NCBI RefSeq assembly: GCF_905147365.1
Contig: NC_056420.1
Coordinates: 6,148,001-6,212,000, forward strand
Source of the DNA: Aricia agestis
Taxonomy: Eukaryota; Arthropoda; Insecta; Lepidoptera; Lycaenidae
Direction: 5' to 3'
DNA length: 64,000 nucleotides
This document shows, one piece after another, positions 11,318 through 22,319 of the stretch; position 1 is the stretch's first letter, and each line of letters starts with the position of its first letter. Position numbers and translations under genes: made by a program. A model generated the notes under the pieces. That model made no database searches, had not been told where the DNA came from, and saw only the letters and a list, made by a program, of their open reading frames with translations.

Positions 11318-14300
11318 CTACGCAGCCTTCTCCGGTGACTGCGGGCTCGCCGAATCCATGGTTGACTGCAGGCTGGCTGGCCTCGCTGGTGGCTGCCCGG
11401 CTGAGCACGAGCTGGTTGAGCTCGTCACGTCTCGATCTGGTGACTGCGGGCTGACTAGGCCCGCCGCTGACTGCCCGGCTGAGCACGAGCTGGTTAAGCC
11501 CGTCGCGACTCGTTCTGGCGACTGCGGGCTGACTAGGCCCGCCGCTGACTGCCCGGCTGAGCACGAGCTGGTTAAGCCCGTCGCGACTCGTTCTGGCGAC
11601 TGCGGGCTGACTAGGCCCGCCGCTGACTGCCCGGCTGAGCACGAGCCCGCCGGCTCCTCTCCCGGCGCCGTCGGCTCCTCCGGCGGCGACTCTTCTATCA
11701 CCGCCAGCTTTGATGTTGGTCTGCGGAACACTCCACTACGCGTGCGCACGTCCGCGCAACGCACTCGTCCGTCCGGGCCCGGGTAGACACGGTGTACGAC
11801 TCCTCGCGGCCACGTATTACGCGGCAGCGCGGGGTCGACGACGATCACCAAGTCCCCCGGGGCCAGGTTGCGGCCGCTCCTCGGGGCCCCGCCACGGGGC
11901 GTGAGCGTCGGGAGATACTCCCTCACCCATCGCCTCCAGAACTCGTCCGCCAAGGCCTGCGCGACCCTCCACGTCTTCTTGTCGGCCAGCTCGCACGGCC
12001 CGACGTATGGTTGACCAGTAGATGACCCTATGAGGAAATGGTTAGGTGTGATCGCCTCTGGATCGTCGGGGTCCACGGAAACGTGAACGAGCGGTCGAGC
12101 GTTCACGGAGTATTCCGCCTCGGTCATCAGGGTCTGGAGCACCTCCTCCTTCGGTGATTTCTCGTTCAGTGTGGTGAGTAGGGCGGTTTTTACCGACCTC
12201 ACCAGTCTCTCCCAGGCGCCCCCTTGGTTCGGCGCCCCTGGCGGAGTGAACTTCCATTTCATGCGGTGTGTGAGGCCCAGCTCGGTCATAGCCGGCACCC
12301 ACTCGGCGTACGCTCGTTGCAGCTCGACGTTCGCGCCTCTGAAGTTCGTCCCATTATCGCTGTACATGACCGCCGGCCATCCCCGCCGTGCGGCCATTCT
12401 TCTCATTGCCATCAATGCTGAATCGGTCGACAGCGTGGCCACAAGTTCCAGGTGGACCGCTCGCGTCGTCAAACAGGTAAACAGCGCTCCCCATCTCTTC
12501 TCATGACGCCGGCCGATGGTAACGATCATTGGGCCGAAACAATCGAGACCGCAGTAGGAAAATGGTCTCTGGAACGCCCCCAGGCGCTCTGGTGGCAGGT
12601 CTCCAGGTTGCGGGATTTTCGGGCGCGCCCTCCTCATCCTACAGAAGGCGCAGTTGTGTATGATGCTCCGCACCGTCGGCCGTAGCTTCAGGATCCAGAA
12701 TTTCTGTCTTAGATCGTTCACTACTCTCTCGCGGCTCCCATGTCCGGCTCTGGCATGCTCCCTGGCCACCAGCAGCCTCGTGAACGGGTGTCTTCCGTCC
12801 AGGATAACTGGGTTCTTCATTTCATCCGGCACCTGCGCTGCTCTGATCCTCCCGTCCAGCGTAAGCAAGCCGTCTCTGTACACCGGGTTGAGCCGGCACA
12901 AGGAGCTCCATCTCGGCGCCGTCCCTCCGTTTTTCATCTTCTCTATTTCCCGTGCGAAGCTATCGTGTTGTGATTTTCGGTACCATAATACCTCCGCCTT
13001 CTCCAGGTGCCGCACGTCGAGACTGGCCCGGCGATCACGACACTTCTCAATGAATAGTAGAACCATCGCCGTACATCTCACGAGGCGCTCGTACTTTGAA
13101 AAGCGGCTCACGTCTGGCAGACAGTCTACTTCGCTCGCCTCCGTGGTCTGGAAGGCGACGTGCTCCTCTAGGTCCTCGGCTTGAACGGGACTCTCCGTGG
13201 GCCACTCGTTCACAGGCCTACGCAGGAAGTCTGGTCCATTGAACCACGGATCCTCTTCGCTTTTGGTGACATAGCCCGTTCGGGTGGCCATGTCAGCGAT
13301 ATTATTCTTGGTGCTCACCCACCTCCACTGGTGTACGGATGTCAGCTCGGCGATCTCTCCCAATCGGTGTGCGACGTATGGCGTATATTTCCTGCTTCCG
13401 TTCTGTATCCACCACAGAACTACCTGAGCGTCGGTCCAGTAGAAAATCGCATCTGTCTTCCATCTGTGTTCCGCTGTGACGGCGTTCCCGAGCCTCGCTC
13501 CGACCAGAGCGGCTTGTAGCTCTAGTCGGGGTATCGTCTGTGTCTTCAGTGGCGCCACCTTAGCCTTGGCTGCGGCTAGCATTACTCGAATTTCTCCATC
13601 TTCTTGCTCCAGTCTCCAGTAGACGGCCGCCGCGTACGCGTCTTTGCTCGCGTCACAGAACACGTGCAGCTGCCGGTTTCTTGTGGGGCTCCCCCCGTTG
13701 TAGCTCCGGGGTAGCTCGAGGTGGCTGATGTGCTCCATGTCTCTCAGCCATCGAGTGAAGTCTTCGGCTGACTCCGCCGGCAGCGGCTCGTCCCAATCCA
13801 GCTTCTGACGCCACAGACCTTGCAGGATAACTTTGGCGGTGATGGTGTAGCAGCTCAGTAGCCCCAGCGGATCGTAGATGCTCATCACCGTGCTAAGGGC
13901 CTCTCTCTTGGTAGGTGCGCGCTGTAGCTCTCGGACCTCTTTAGGGACTCTTGATAGAGATGTGTTGAATTTCAACGTGTCCCCTCGAGAATCCCACAGT
14001 ATCCCCAGGGTCTTCTGTTCACCCTTAGTGACAGGCTGCGCCACATCATCAGCTAGGCGGTCCACCGGTAGCCCCGTCAGCGCTCGTCGATCGTTGCTCG
14101 TCCATCCCCGCAAGTGGAATCCGCCCATCTTGTGCACCCGGTCCACTTGTTCCACGACTTGCTTGGCCTTCTCATAGTCTGGATAGCTGTCCACATAATC
14201 GTCCATGTAGTGAGCCTCGGTGATGGCGCGATAGGCTTCTGGGCACGATACCGCGTGTTCCTCTGCATTTCGATTCCGTACTGAGTGTGCCAGGTACGGT

Positions 14301-17140
14301 GAACACGATGCCCCAAATATCATGACCACCATCTTGTACTTGGAGGGCGGCTCCTCTCGGCCCTCCCTCCACAGGAACATCTGCGCCGGTTGGTCCTCCC
14401 TCCTGATCTTCACGCGAAGGAACATCTCTTCTATGTCTGCTTTCACGGCCACGGCTTCCTCCCTGAACCGGAACAGTATCCTCGGTAGGGATGTCAGTAG
14501 ATCGGGCCCCTCCAATAAATTATCGTTGAGGCTCACGCCGTTCGTTTTGGCCGCCGCGTCGAAGACCAAGCGCAGCTTGCCCGGCTTGTTTGGGTTCTTG
14601 ACCGGGAAGTGCGGTAGGTACCATGTGTTCTCGCTTCCGGCCTCCGTCCCGTCGCATTTCTCCGCATATCCTTTTCGTATGAGGTTCACCATCTGCCCAT
14701 GATACTGCACCGCATCTTGGGGGTTTCTGTCGAGCTTGCGTTCTAAGTTCTTGAGCCTCCTCAGCGCGTTGTTGTAGCTGAGGGGCAGTTTGACGCCATC
14801 CTTGCGCCACAAGAGTCCCACTTCGAATCGACCGTCTTCCGTTCTCTTGGCCGTTCTGCCAAACAGGTCGATGGCTCGCTGTTCCTCGTTGCTCAGTTTC
14901 GCCTTAGCCGCTATTCCCAAAGCGTCTATGTCGAAGTGTTTCTTCACCATTTCTTCCAGACGATCGTTTCTGGTTTCCACCGTGGATATATGCAGGATGT
15001 CTTCGTTCTCGTCCTGCCTTATGATGCGCTTGGGGATGCTGCCATGTATCACCCATCCAAGCTTCGTCTTAGAGGCTGCAGGCTGGTTCCTCTTCCCGAT
15101 TCTCAGCTCCCGAGACACGATGAGCTGCCAATTGTCCGTGCCGATGAGAAGTTGGGGTTTCTTGTTCTCGTAGCAAATCTCTTCGTTCTTGAGATCGCGC
15201 AGGTGAGCGAGTTGCAAAAGGGATTCCGGAACGGATTGAGTTAAGAGGTTCAACCCGTTCACAGTCCTCGCGGTGATGTCGTGTCTGGTACCGTCGCGAC
15301 CTCGTACGCCCAGTTGTACGAGGCGGCTTCTCTCTTCCCTTCTCTCGGCGTTGATCCCGTGCATGCGCAGCATCTTCGGTGGACCGTCCGCGCCGATAGC
15401 CTCAGCGACGTCTTCATCCAGCAGAGTCACCGTCGAGCCCTCGTCGAACAGCGCGAAGATGTCGGCTTCGCCCCGTGGCCCAACGACTTGAATTCTTCTC
15501 ATCTTCAGCTTCACCGCGCGGTCGGAGGCAACCGACGCGGTGATTACGGCGTCCTCGATCGGTGGAGCGCCGCCGGACCTCTCCTCGTGTAGTAGTGGGT
15601 GGTGAGGCCGCTTGCATCCCTGCATACCGCACTGCTTCGCTTTGCAGTTGTATCTTCTGTGTCGGCTCGATAGGCACAGGAAACACAGCCCCTCTTGCTT
15701 GACTGTGTCCCATCTCTTTTGCACACTCAGTTTCTTGAAAGCAGCGCAGCGAAACAGAGCGTGGCGGTCGGTGCATATCGGACACTTCGTTTGTTCTTCG
15801 CGCATTCTCTCTGGCTGGCCGTGGCTCGGCTTGCCTCGGCCCTCTTCTGATATCGCGAAGACTGGTCTTCTCGGTCTAACTTCGTTCTTGTTGGGAGGTG
15901 GACGCGATGTTTCTTTTCTCGAAGCCGGAGCCGTGGTGAATCCGTAGCGCAGTGCTCTGTCCGCTTCTCTCATTAGGAATTCAGAGAGAAGGACGACATC
16001 GGGCTCGTTCCGGTAGTGCGATGTCTCTTCTGCGTAGTCGTACCATTTGCTCTTCTCGTACGGGCTGAGCTTCTCCAGGATGTCTCTCACAAGCAACGGA
16101 TTGAAGAGGTACCCGTGCTTTAACTTCCTCAGGATGGCCACCATGTTCTGAATCTTCACCGCGAAGTGGTTGAGCTCTGCTGCCGAGCCTCCGAGCCTCG
16201 GAAGCTTCTTCAAATCTTCCATCATGCGGTCGACCATCACCTCGGGCCGGCCGAAGCATTGCTCCAAAGTCTTCATGATCTGTTCGGGTGGTGTTGCGAT
16301 GCTCAGCAACGGCGCCACTGCTTCTCGAGCTTCCCCCCGGAGACAGCTTCTCAGGCGCGCCAGGTTCTCGATCGGCTTGAGCTTGTAGAATGTGGTGGTA
16401 TCTTCCATGGCTGCTTTGAACGGCAGCCATTCCGAAGGAGAGCCCGTGAATATGGGCAACTCCGTCTGATGGCGCGGCTGTCGTTGGTTCAACAGCTTGT
16501 CTAGAGTGTCGGCAAGCTGTTCCACCCCGTTGATCCCGGCTGCAGGAGGTGTAGGTGAGCGAATGCGGCTTTGTATCGGCCGCTCGAACCTCAATCTCTG
16601 CGGCTCGCGTCTCTCTCCCGCAGGTGGTATGTCTTCTGGCTTCGGCGCGTCCCCTTCTTCCTCTGGCACGACCCGTTCCTTGGCCGTCTCTTCGTTGTCA
16701 GGACCTTGTTCGCTTAGCCAGGCTCGGACCCGTTGCTCCACCTGCTCTGAAGGCTCATCATCGTCTGGATCGCTGGTTTCCTCGGCAGTGGCGACATCAG
16801 CGATGAGCTTCTTCTTGATAAGTTCTGCTTCGATCTGCAGTTCCTTCTTACGGAGTGCGGCAAGTTTCTCTTCCGCCTCATATCGGATGCGCGCGACGAC
16901 ACTTGCTGTCGATCGACGCGACCTTATTGAAATAGCCTTCTTCCTGGCTACAGGTACTCCCGATGGCGCGGGTGTCTTGCTGGCGCCCGGCTTCGGTTTC
17001 GACGCAGTTTGAGGCGGATCCGCCCTTCCCCCGGTCGGTGGCTGGCTGGTTGCGGCTGCAGACGGCGACCTGGGCGGATCCGAAAATACTTTCGGTGGCT
17101 GGTTCTCCTCCGCCCCGCTCTGACTCCTCGTGACGACCAT
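11318..17140 (-). CDS. BEL/Pao gag-pol polyprotein, 1940 residues, intact
   Basis: Single ORF for virus-like particle formation, reverse transcription and integration. In order: a Pro/Arg-rich N terminus with a charged helical segment (about 80-115); gag (DUF1759-like, about 225-395); zinc-binding knuckles including C486-x2-C-x4-H-x4-C; an aspartic protease with LFDEGST at D566; reverse transcriptase with KADIEEMF (about 900) and YMDD at 978-981; RNase H with CDAS (D1163), RLELQ (E1207) and TDAQ (D1237); an H2C2 zinc domain of integrase (H1462, H1467, C1497, C1500); the integrase catalytic triad D1533, D1595, E1644; then the conserved C-terminal integrase-associated domain (about 1725-1815). 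The tail from about 1833 is unusual: about four degenerate 26-residue repeats starting SCSAGQ. No stop or frameshift. The start ATG at 17140 is the first in the frame, 334 bp from the 5' LTR. Confidence 0.95.
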   Translation of the reverse strand: MVVTRSQSGAEENQPPKVFSDPPRSPSAAATSQPPTGGRADPPQTASKPKPGASKTPAPSGVPVARKKAISIRSRRSTASVVARIRYEAEEKLAALRKKELQIEAELIKKKLIADVATAEETSDPDDDEPSEQVEQRVRAWLSEQGPDNEETAKERVVPEEEGDAPKPEDIPPAGERREPQRLRFERPIQSRIRSPTPPAAGINGVEQLADTLDKLLNQRQPRHQTELPIFTGSPSEWLPFKAAMEDTTTFYKLKPIENLARLRSCLRGEAREAVAPLLSIATPPEQIMKTLEQCFGRPEVMVDRMMEDLKKLPRLGGSAAELNHFAVKIQNMVAILRKLKHGYLFNPLLVRDILEKLSPYEKSKWYDYAEETSHYRNEPDVVLLSEFLMREADRALRYGFTTAPASRKETSRPPPNKNEVRPRRPVFAISEEGRGKPSHGQPERMREEQTKCPICTDRHALFRCAAFKKLSVQKRWDTVKQEGLCFLCLSSRHRRYNCKAKQCGMQGCKRPHHPLLHEERSGGAPPIEDAVITASVASDRAVKLKMRRIQVVGPRGEADIFALFDEGSTVTLLDEDVAEAIGADGPPKMLRMHGINAERREERSRLVQLGVRGRDGTRHDITARTVNGLNLLTQSVPESLLQLAHLRDLKNEEICYENKKPQLLIGTDNWQLIVSRELRIGKRNQPAASKTKLGWVIHGSIPKRIIRQDENEDILHISTVETRNDRLEEMVKKHFDIDALGIAAKAKLSNEEQRAIDLFGRTAKRTEDGRFEVGLLWRKDGVKLPLSYNNALRRLKNLERKLDRNPQDAVQYHGQMVNLIRKGYAEKCDGTEAGSENTWYLPHFPVKNPNKPGKLRLVFDAAAKTNGVSLNDNLLEGPDLLTSLPRILFRFREEAVAVKADIEEMFLRVKIRREDQPAQMFLWREGREEPPSKYKMVVMIFGASCSPYLAHSVRNRNAEEHAVSCPEAYRAITEAHYMDDYVDSYPDYEKAKQVVEQVDRVHKMGGFHLRGWTSNDRRALTGLPVDRLADDVAQPVTKGEQKTLGILWDSRGDTLKFNTSLSRVPKEVRELQRAPTKREALSTVMSIYDPLGLLSCYTITAKVILQGLWRQKLDWDEPLPAESAEDFTRWLRDMEHISHLELPRSYNGGSPTRNRQLHVFCDASKDAYAAAVYWRLEQEDGEIRVMLAAAKAKVAPLKTQTIPRLELQAALVGARLGNAVTAEHRWKTDAIFYWTDAQVVLWWIQNGSRKYTPYVAHRLGEIAELTSVHQWRWVSTKNNIADMATRTGYVTKSEEDPWFNGPDFLRRPVNEWPTESPVQAEDLEEHVAFQTTEASEVDCLPDVSRFSKYERLVRCTAMVLLFIEKCRDRRASLDVRHLEKAEVLWYRKSQHDSFAREIEKMKNGGTAPRWSSLCRLNPVYRDGLLTLDGRIRAAQVPDEMKNPVILDGRHPFTRLLVAREHARAGHGSRERVVNDLRQKFWILKLRPTVRSIIHNCAFCRMRRARPKIPQPGDLPPERLGAFQRPFSYCGLDCFGPMIVTIGRRHEKRWGALFTCLTTRAVHLELVATLSTDSALMAMRRMAARRGWPAVMYSDNGTNFRGANVELQRAYAEWVPAMTELGLTHRMKWKFTPPGAPNQGGAWERLVRSVKTALLTTLNEKSPKEEVLQTLMTEAEYSVNARPLVHVSVDPDDPEAITPNHFLIGSSTGQPYVGPCELADKKTWRVAQALADEFWRRWVREYLPTLTPRGGAPRSGRNLAPGDLVIVVDPALPRNTWPRGVVHRVYPGPDGRVRCADVRTRSGVFRRPTSKLAVIEESPPEEPTAPGEEPAGSCSAGQSAAGLVSPQSPERVATGLTSSCSAGQSAAGLVSPQSPERVATGLTSSCSAGQSAAGLVSPQSPDRDVTSSTSSCSAGQPPARPASLQSTMDSASPQSPEKAA
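11330..11644 (-). repeat. 78-bp tandem repeats encoding the polyprotein C-terminal tail
   Basis: Three close copies and one or two diverged copies of a 78-bp unit, in frame, encode SCSAGQSAAGLVSPQSPER-type repeats. The two central copies differ very little, so expansion was recent. Confidence 0.85.
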
Positions 17141-17153
17141 CTTGAAATTAAGT

Positions 17154-17250
17154 TAAATCTTCTATGTTTAATCTTCTAAGTTGAATCTTCTATGTTGAAT
17201 CTTCTATTTTGAATCTTCTATATTGAATCTTCTATGTTGAATCTTCTATT
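17154..17250 (-). repeat. Short tandem repeats in the BEL leader
   Basis: On the plus strand, about seven copies of a 14-15-bp unit (TTGAATCTTCTATG with TT/AT variants) lie between the 5' LTR and the gag-pol start. Confidence 0.8.
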
Positions 17251-17452
17251 TTCAAGGATCTTCAGTAGGTTTTTGTGACGAAAAATCTACGAATCCTTGC
17301 TTCCCCTCCAGCGGTGTTGTCTTGTATCTCCGAGTCCAATCTTCTTCAAGTCCGGTCTTCCAAAATTTTTTCTTCCAGTTGACTGTTGAAATTCTTCTAA
17401 GTGTCGTCTTCAAGTCAGGCGCGCAAAGGACCGCTTCACTGTCTTCAAATCC

Positions 17453-17468
17453 GGATCGCAAAGGACCA
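17453..17468 (-). other. Candidate primer-binding site
   Basis: Six bases inside the 5' LTR the minus strand reads TGGTCCTTTGCGATCC; TGG pairs with a tRNA CCA end. The tRNA was not identified. A near-copy (CGCAAAGGACCGCTTCACTG, plus strand) lies about 36 bp further in. Confidence 0.5.
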
Positions 17469-17474
17469 CTTCAC

Positions 17475-18188
17475 TGTTTGGGACAGTATTCGCCCATAGG
17501 TTTCGTCGCTGGCTTCGTCGCTGGCTCGGATCGGACTCGAAGATTCCAAGGCTACACCGGTATATCTTGCTGAGCGGGGGCGTAAATAAAACACACGAGT
17601 CGTCGAGGAGAACATCGACCCCGAAATCCGTCTCGCTTACCCGGCTCAAGGCAATGCCATATAGAAAGCCCCTCTGAGGTACCCGACCGCGGCAATGCCG
17701 TATAGAGAGCCGCTCCGATTCGTACGTCTCTTCAGTCTTATTTTCACTATCGGAAGCGGCTATTTTCCCTATTTTCCCTATTTTGCCATGAGCCAAGGTA
17801 ATTGAAACGCATTTCGGGAAATTCTTTATTTATCGTTCCACAATAATCAACTTATTCTAAATAATAACACTTATATTTAACATAGTTATAGCTAGGCGAA
17901 GATAAAAGTTAATACAATTTACATAGTTTTTTAGCACATTTTTCCTAATATTTTCCAAACTATTTATATTTCAGACACTAATTTTCTGATAATTATTAGT
18001 TAACGTTCTATTTTATTAAAATAACAACTTTTTGCCTCTTAGGGAGCCACAGATTTATCACAGTTCACTTCTAAAGTTTATTTTTAAAAACACTTATTTT
18101 GCACTGAGTTTATTATCATATTTCACTGTTAACGAGTTTGTATACACTCACTACGAGTTTATCGGGTGCGAGGCCGCTGTCCTCAACA
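17475..18188 (-). repeat. 5' LTR of the BEL/Pao element
   Basis: 714-bp partner of the 10577-11290 LTR. On the minus strand it begins TGTTGAGGAC and carries the element's promoter. Confidence 0.93.
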
Positions 18189-18396
18189 ATATATATATAT
18201 ATATATATAGATAAGTAACATTTCCATTTATAAGTAAAATAAGAAACGCTCTCAAATTTCTTCATACATTTTCGCCCTATCAACAAAGCGGAGAGCGTCG
18301 TAACCGCCACTGTACAAGGCGCGCTGATATTGAATGTTATTTTAATGTTCTTAACGTCGATATTCGTACTGACCTGCTAATTTTTGTCGTAATTTT

Positions 18397-18468
18397 TGTG
18401 ATAGCGTCCTTAAATCCATACAAGAAAATATGCATCTACTCGTCGCGTTGCGGTCTGAATTGACCCTT
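18397..18468. repeat. MITE arm (GGTCAATTCAGA family), right half only
   Basis: GCATCTACTCGTCGCGTTGC then GGTCTGAATTGACCC matches the right arm of the 56080-56214 MITE. It is preceded by GTGATAGCGTCCTTA, the reverse complement of sequence at 9825-9840. Confidence 0.55.
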
Positions 18469-18820
18469 AGTAATTATTTCACTAAGAATGAAAAACAAAA
18501 TAATAAAAGGTGTCGATACGGACTTTTACGAGGATTTTACGAGGAGCGAGAAACAAAATGATTTTAAATTAATGTCGTCAAAAAGGAAAGCAAAATAAAA
18601 AGCAAGTATAAATTGTAACTGCATTTGAAACTACGAATTTAACACCAACTTTTAGAGCTGACCTTAAGATTAAGGTTCTCGGTTTTTAATTAGGTCGCTT
18701 TCAAGTCACTGGCCCATTTGAGAAGAGGAATGACCCAGTTGCGGTCATGGCTCGTGGATAAGATGAGCATTTTTGGAGAATTTCACTACATTATTACGAA
18801 TCTCATTCCAAGCTGCAGCT
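18469..18820. other. No recognisable gene
   Basis: AT-rich sequence without convincing ORFs or known repeats. Confidence 0.4.
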
Positions 18821-19345
18821 TAAGATTTTTGCTTTACGCGTTCATTCATTAGTGAATTCATTTAAATTCCAATTTTTTTGTGCTCTACTATTACTTCCCA
18901 TTGTTAATTGTCTGGCACTTATACATAATTAATTTATTTAGATGCGCATTTACATTTATCTTACAATTCTTACAATGTAAAAACTAAAATACTTTTTAGA
19001 AACTTAAATACTTTTTAAAACTAAAAAACTATTGCATACTTAGGTATGCAATATTATATTTCTATGTTTTTTAATATTAAAATAGTAAATCTGTAAAAAG
19101 CCCTACATTTTTGCTTTACGCGTTCATTCATTAGTGAATTCATTTAAATTCCTAATTTTTTGTTCTTCACTATAATTACTACCCATTGTTTATTCTCTAG
19201 CACTTATAAATTTATTCGTAAATGCTAGAGATTAATTATATAAGATAAAATATGTAAATGCGCATCGCACTTACAATTTATCTTACGATGCAAAAACTAA
19301 AGTATTATGCAATATAATATTTCTATGTTATTTTAATATGGTCAA
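18820..19345. repeat. Diverged tandem duplication, ~285-bp period
   Basis: The segment starting TTTTGCTTTACGCGTTCATT recurs at about 19109, and both halves continue through CACTTATA, GATGCGCAT/AATGCGCAT, CTTAC-AT and AATATAATATTTCTATGTT. Mutations and small indels separate the halves, so the duplication is old. Confidence 0.7.
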
Positions 19346-19584
19346 TCTCTAAAACTTATTTAATCTAAAGGCGGGTTTTTAAATTAGGCTTTGAATGTTT
19401 TGAGATTTTTAGATAATATTGGAAACTACTTTACCATTTTTTTTAATATGATCCCTATTTATTGCCCCAAAGTATTAATTTTTATATTTTGATATTATAA
19501 TATTAATATCTCGATTGTAGTTTAATTGAGAATGTAAAGCTGTTATAACCGAACTATAATTCTACACTTTATAATAAAGTAGGT

Positions 19585-20045
19585 CAGCCTTTCCCAAAGC
19601 GTTTTCCAAAGCAACCTTTCCTTGTGAGCGCTGAAAGCCTAAAGGGAACCCGTAAAAAATTGGGAGCGTTGTGCCGAGGCTTGGGGGGTGATTTATAATT
19701 TCATTTCATGCATCCAGCATTTGCAATTAAATGCATTTATTCCCTCACATTAGTTTAAATTTTTGGCTAGCAAATGTTGGAGACGACTTCAATATTTTGT
19801 TAAACAAAAATCTCGGAATTCCGGAATTGGATAAAATTCGGAAATGCAAATTAAGTCGGTGGTAATGGTAAAAAAATATGGTTCGAAAACGAACTAATTT
19901 AGCATTTTGTATTTATTTTCATAAAATTTGCGGCAAAAGCCCCTTTATTTAAATAGAGATAAAAAAGTAGGTGAAACAATGGGGGCGGTAAAAAAATATT
20001 TTTTCTCAAAGTGGGCAGTAGACAAAATAAGTTTGGGAACCCCTG
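19585..20045. mobile_element. Decayed hAT-like MITE
   Basis: Ends CAGCCTTTCCCAAAG and TTTGGGAACCCCTG match the usual hAT terminal form (CAGxGGTTCCCAAA). The interior contains a related GTGGGCAG-type subterminal stretch. The flanking 8 bp (AAGTAGGT / ATGTATGT) are only loosely alike, so the target duplication is not secure. Confidence 0.5.
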
Positions 20046-20978
20046 ATGTATGTAGTAATCTACCATTTATATCTCGTAATAATTTCTAAGTAATAATTAT
20101 ATCTTAGCTCTAATATAGACTGCATCGATTTCTAATAGACCTACATTTACGCGCATTAAGGCGCAGCTCAGATTCTCTACTAAACCGCCAGCTAGTTAAT
20201 TTGAATAGATTCCTTTAAATTAAATCGAAGCTTATTTCTTTCGTATTAAAGTTCTAGTTCGATGAGTAGGAGACTTCATTCCAATTTTCTTGGTCTTAGA
20301 CTCTTAATAATAATTAAAAATAAACAGCGTGGGAAAATTAGGGCTGCACTCCCTAAAGAGTGCCGGAAAAATATTTCCATGAGACAAAATATGATAAATT
20401 AACACGAAAGTGTATGAATCTCTTCAAACATTTTCGTTGCATAGTGGAAAGAAATTCATGTTATTTCCTCTCTTACACGACTGTGACTCTTCTTCTGTCT
20501 TACGAATTTCCTGACGCGAGTTAACAATTTTTACACATCCCGAATTAAAAAGTGCGCAGTTTTGAGTACAAAATATGAAATAACCACCAAATCTTTGTTG
20601 TTATTATTTAGAGTGCAGACAAAATAATCATAAAACCAAACTGTTTTTATCCTCTACATAGGAGTAAGTAATGAAAGAATGATGTTTTTGTTGTTACGAG
20701 TGTAAAACTATTTAGCCCGAGGCTACTACGTTAATACCAACCAACTTTTCTCTTTTATTTTAACGAAGTTTGCCACTTTTCAGTTCTAATCGCTTTGTGC
20801 AACAACATATTAGGATTATAGACTGGTGGTAGAAAATATATTATACATAGACATCTAAGGCCCATGGATCGTAATTAAAAAAAAATATTGACACGGTGAC
20901 AATAATTTTATTATACGACGACTTTTTTTTTTCGTCTTCTTCAATCATCTTATCTTTGTTAAGCATAATTATTAGAAA
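20046..20978. other. No recognisable gene
   Basis: AT-rich; no ORF or repeat assigned. Confidence 0.4.
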
Positions 20979-21494
20979 CTAGACGTTCCGCGCGGCTTCG
21001 CCCGCGTAAATGAGATATTTCACAGAAAAATTAGTCCACAAAAAAGCCTATGATCCTTCACGTGGTCTACTTCTTATCTGATCCAATTAACAGAAAAAAT
21101 GCTCTAGTAGTTCGTGAGATAAGCCCTTTCAAATAATTTCCCCCGATTTTTCCACATTTTTCTCTATTTCTTCGCTCCTATTAGTCTGAGCGTAATAAAA
21201 TATAACCTATAGCCTTCCTCGATAACTGGGATATCTAATACTGAAATATTTTTTTAAATCGGACCAGGTTTTCCTAAGATTAGCGCGTTTAAATAAGCCC
21301 TCTCAATAATTTTTCTCTATTTCTTCGCTCTTATTAGTCTTATCGTAATAAAATATAGCATATAGCTTTCCTCAATAACTGGGCTATCTAACACTGAAAG
21401 AATTTTTTAAATCGGACCAGTACTTCCTGAGATTAGCGCGTTCAAACAAACAAACAAACTAACAAACTCTTCCGCTTTATAATATTAGTATAGA
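20979..21494 (-). mobile_element. Non-autonomous Helitron, family H2
   Basis: Minus-strand 5' end ATCTATACTAATATTATAAA at 21494; 3' end with hairpin CGCGGGCGAAGCCGCG, then CGGAACGT and CTAG before T (20979-20982). Near-identical layout to 33430-34029. Confidence 0.72.
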
Positions 21495-22319
21495 TGTTAC
21501 GTGATAGATGAGATAGTGAACTACAAGAATTATAGTCACATGCTTCGTAAGAATTTTTATTTTTTGTAACCTTTGCAGAATTCAGTAAATCCCAGAAAAG
21601 ATAGATTGTATAATGTATATCCGTATTATTATTGTGTCATAAACTTTAGACAATAGTCAGGTCGCGTCACAAATTCTGCAACCCCGACAGAATCGTAACA
21701 TATTATGTTCGTCAAGTCGTCATTATTGCCGATCAAAGGTGAATAGGCTCTTATCGTTTCTGTTGAATAAAAAACCTTTATTACTTGTGGAGAGCCGAGT
21801 CGAGCGATTCAATGTTATTGATTGCTCAATACTCAAAACGTAGGGTCCACTTATATGTATCTGATTGTTATCAAGATGAAAATTTAAATTGAATTGCTAG
21901 AGTTACTTTAAGCATAGTATAATATTAGGCAGTAAGACTGATAAGTAAAATTAGTCACAGCTAGTTACAAAAACTTTAGTAATGACTAATGACTAATTAT
22001 GAAGTGACAACTTCTTTAGCGGCATTGTGCACTTTGGGTTAAGGGCCTTCCCCTACGGAGATTCCGTAATTTACCATATTTAAAGGCTTATAAACTCATA
22101 ATTTGAAGGCTAAAAAGTTATTACAAAAATACAGCAATAAAATTCAGTATATCAACATTCCTTTCCCTGTTTTTAATTTTCTATTTTTGTTTAATAAACT
22201 TATGATATTAGCTTCCAAAGTAAAGCCAATTTATCGAAATTCGAGCATACTTTCAGCATCTCCTTAGTATTTACAAATTACTTTTATTTGAAACACACGC
22301 CGATCGATCGACAATTTCA
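21495..22319. other. No recognisable gene
   Basis: AT-rich; nothing assigned. Confidence 0.4.

Larger units (their letters stand above)
10577..18188 (-). mobile_element. Complete BEL/Pao LTR retrotransposon
   Basis: A 7612-bp element with 714-bp LTRs at both ends, TG...CA termini, a candidate primer-binding site, a polypurine tract, and a single intact gag-pol ORF between the LTRs. Flanking ATATA on both sides (10572-10576 and 18189-18193) fits a 5-bp target duplication, although the target is a TA repeat and so ambiguous. The domain order gag-zinc knuckles-protease-RT-RNase H-integrase and the extended integrase region are diagnostic of BEL/Pao. No envelope ORF. Its coding region is clearly more GC-rich than its surroundings. 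Intact structure and matching LTRs imply a recent insertion. Confidence 0.95.

Noticed and set aside
11268..16902. Many plus-strand and off-frame ORFs of 60-176 codons over the gag-pol region
   Set aside because: Shadow frames of the GC-rich 1940-codon polyprotein gene.
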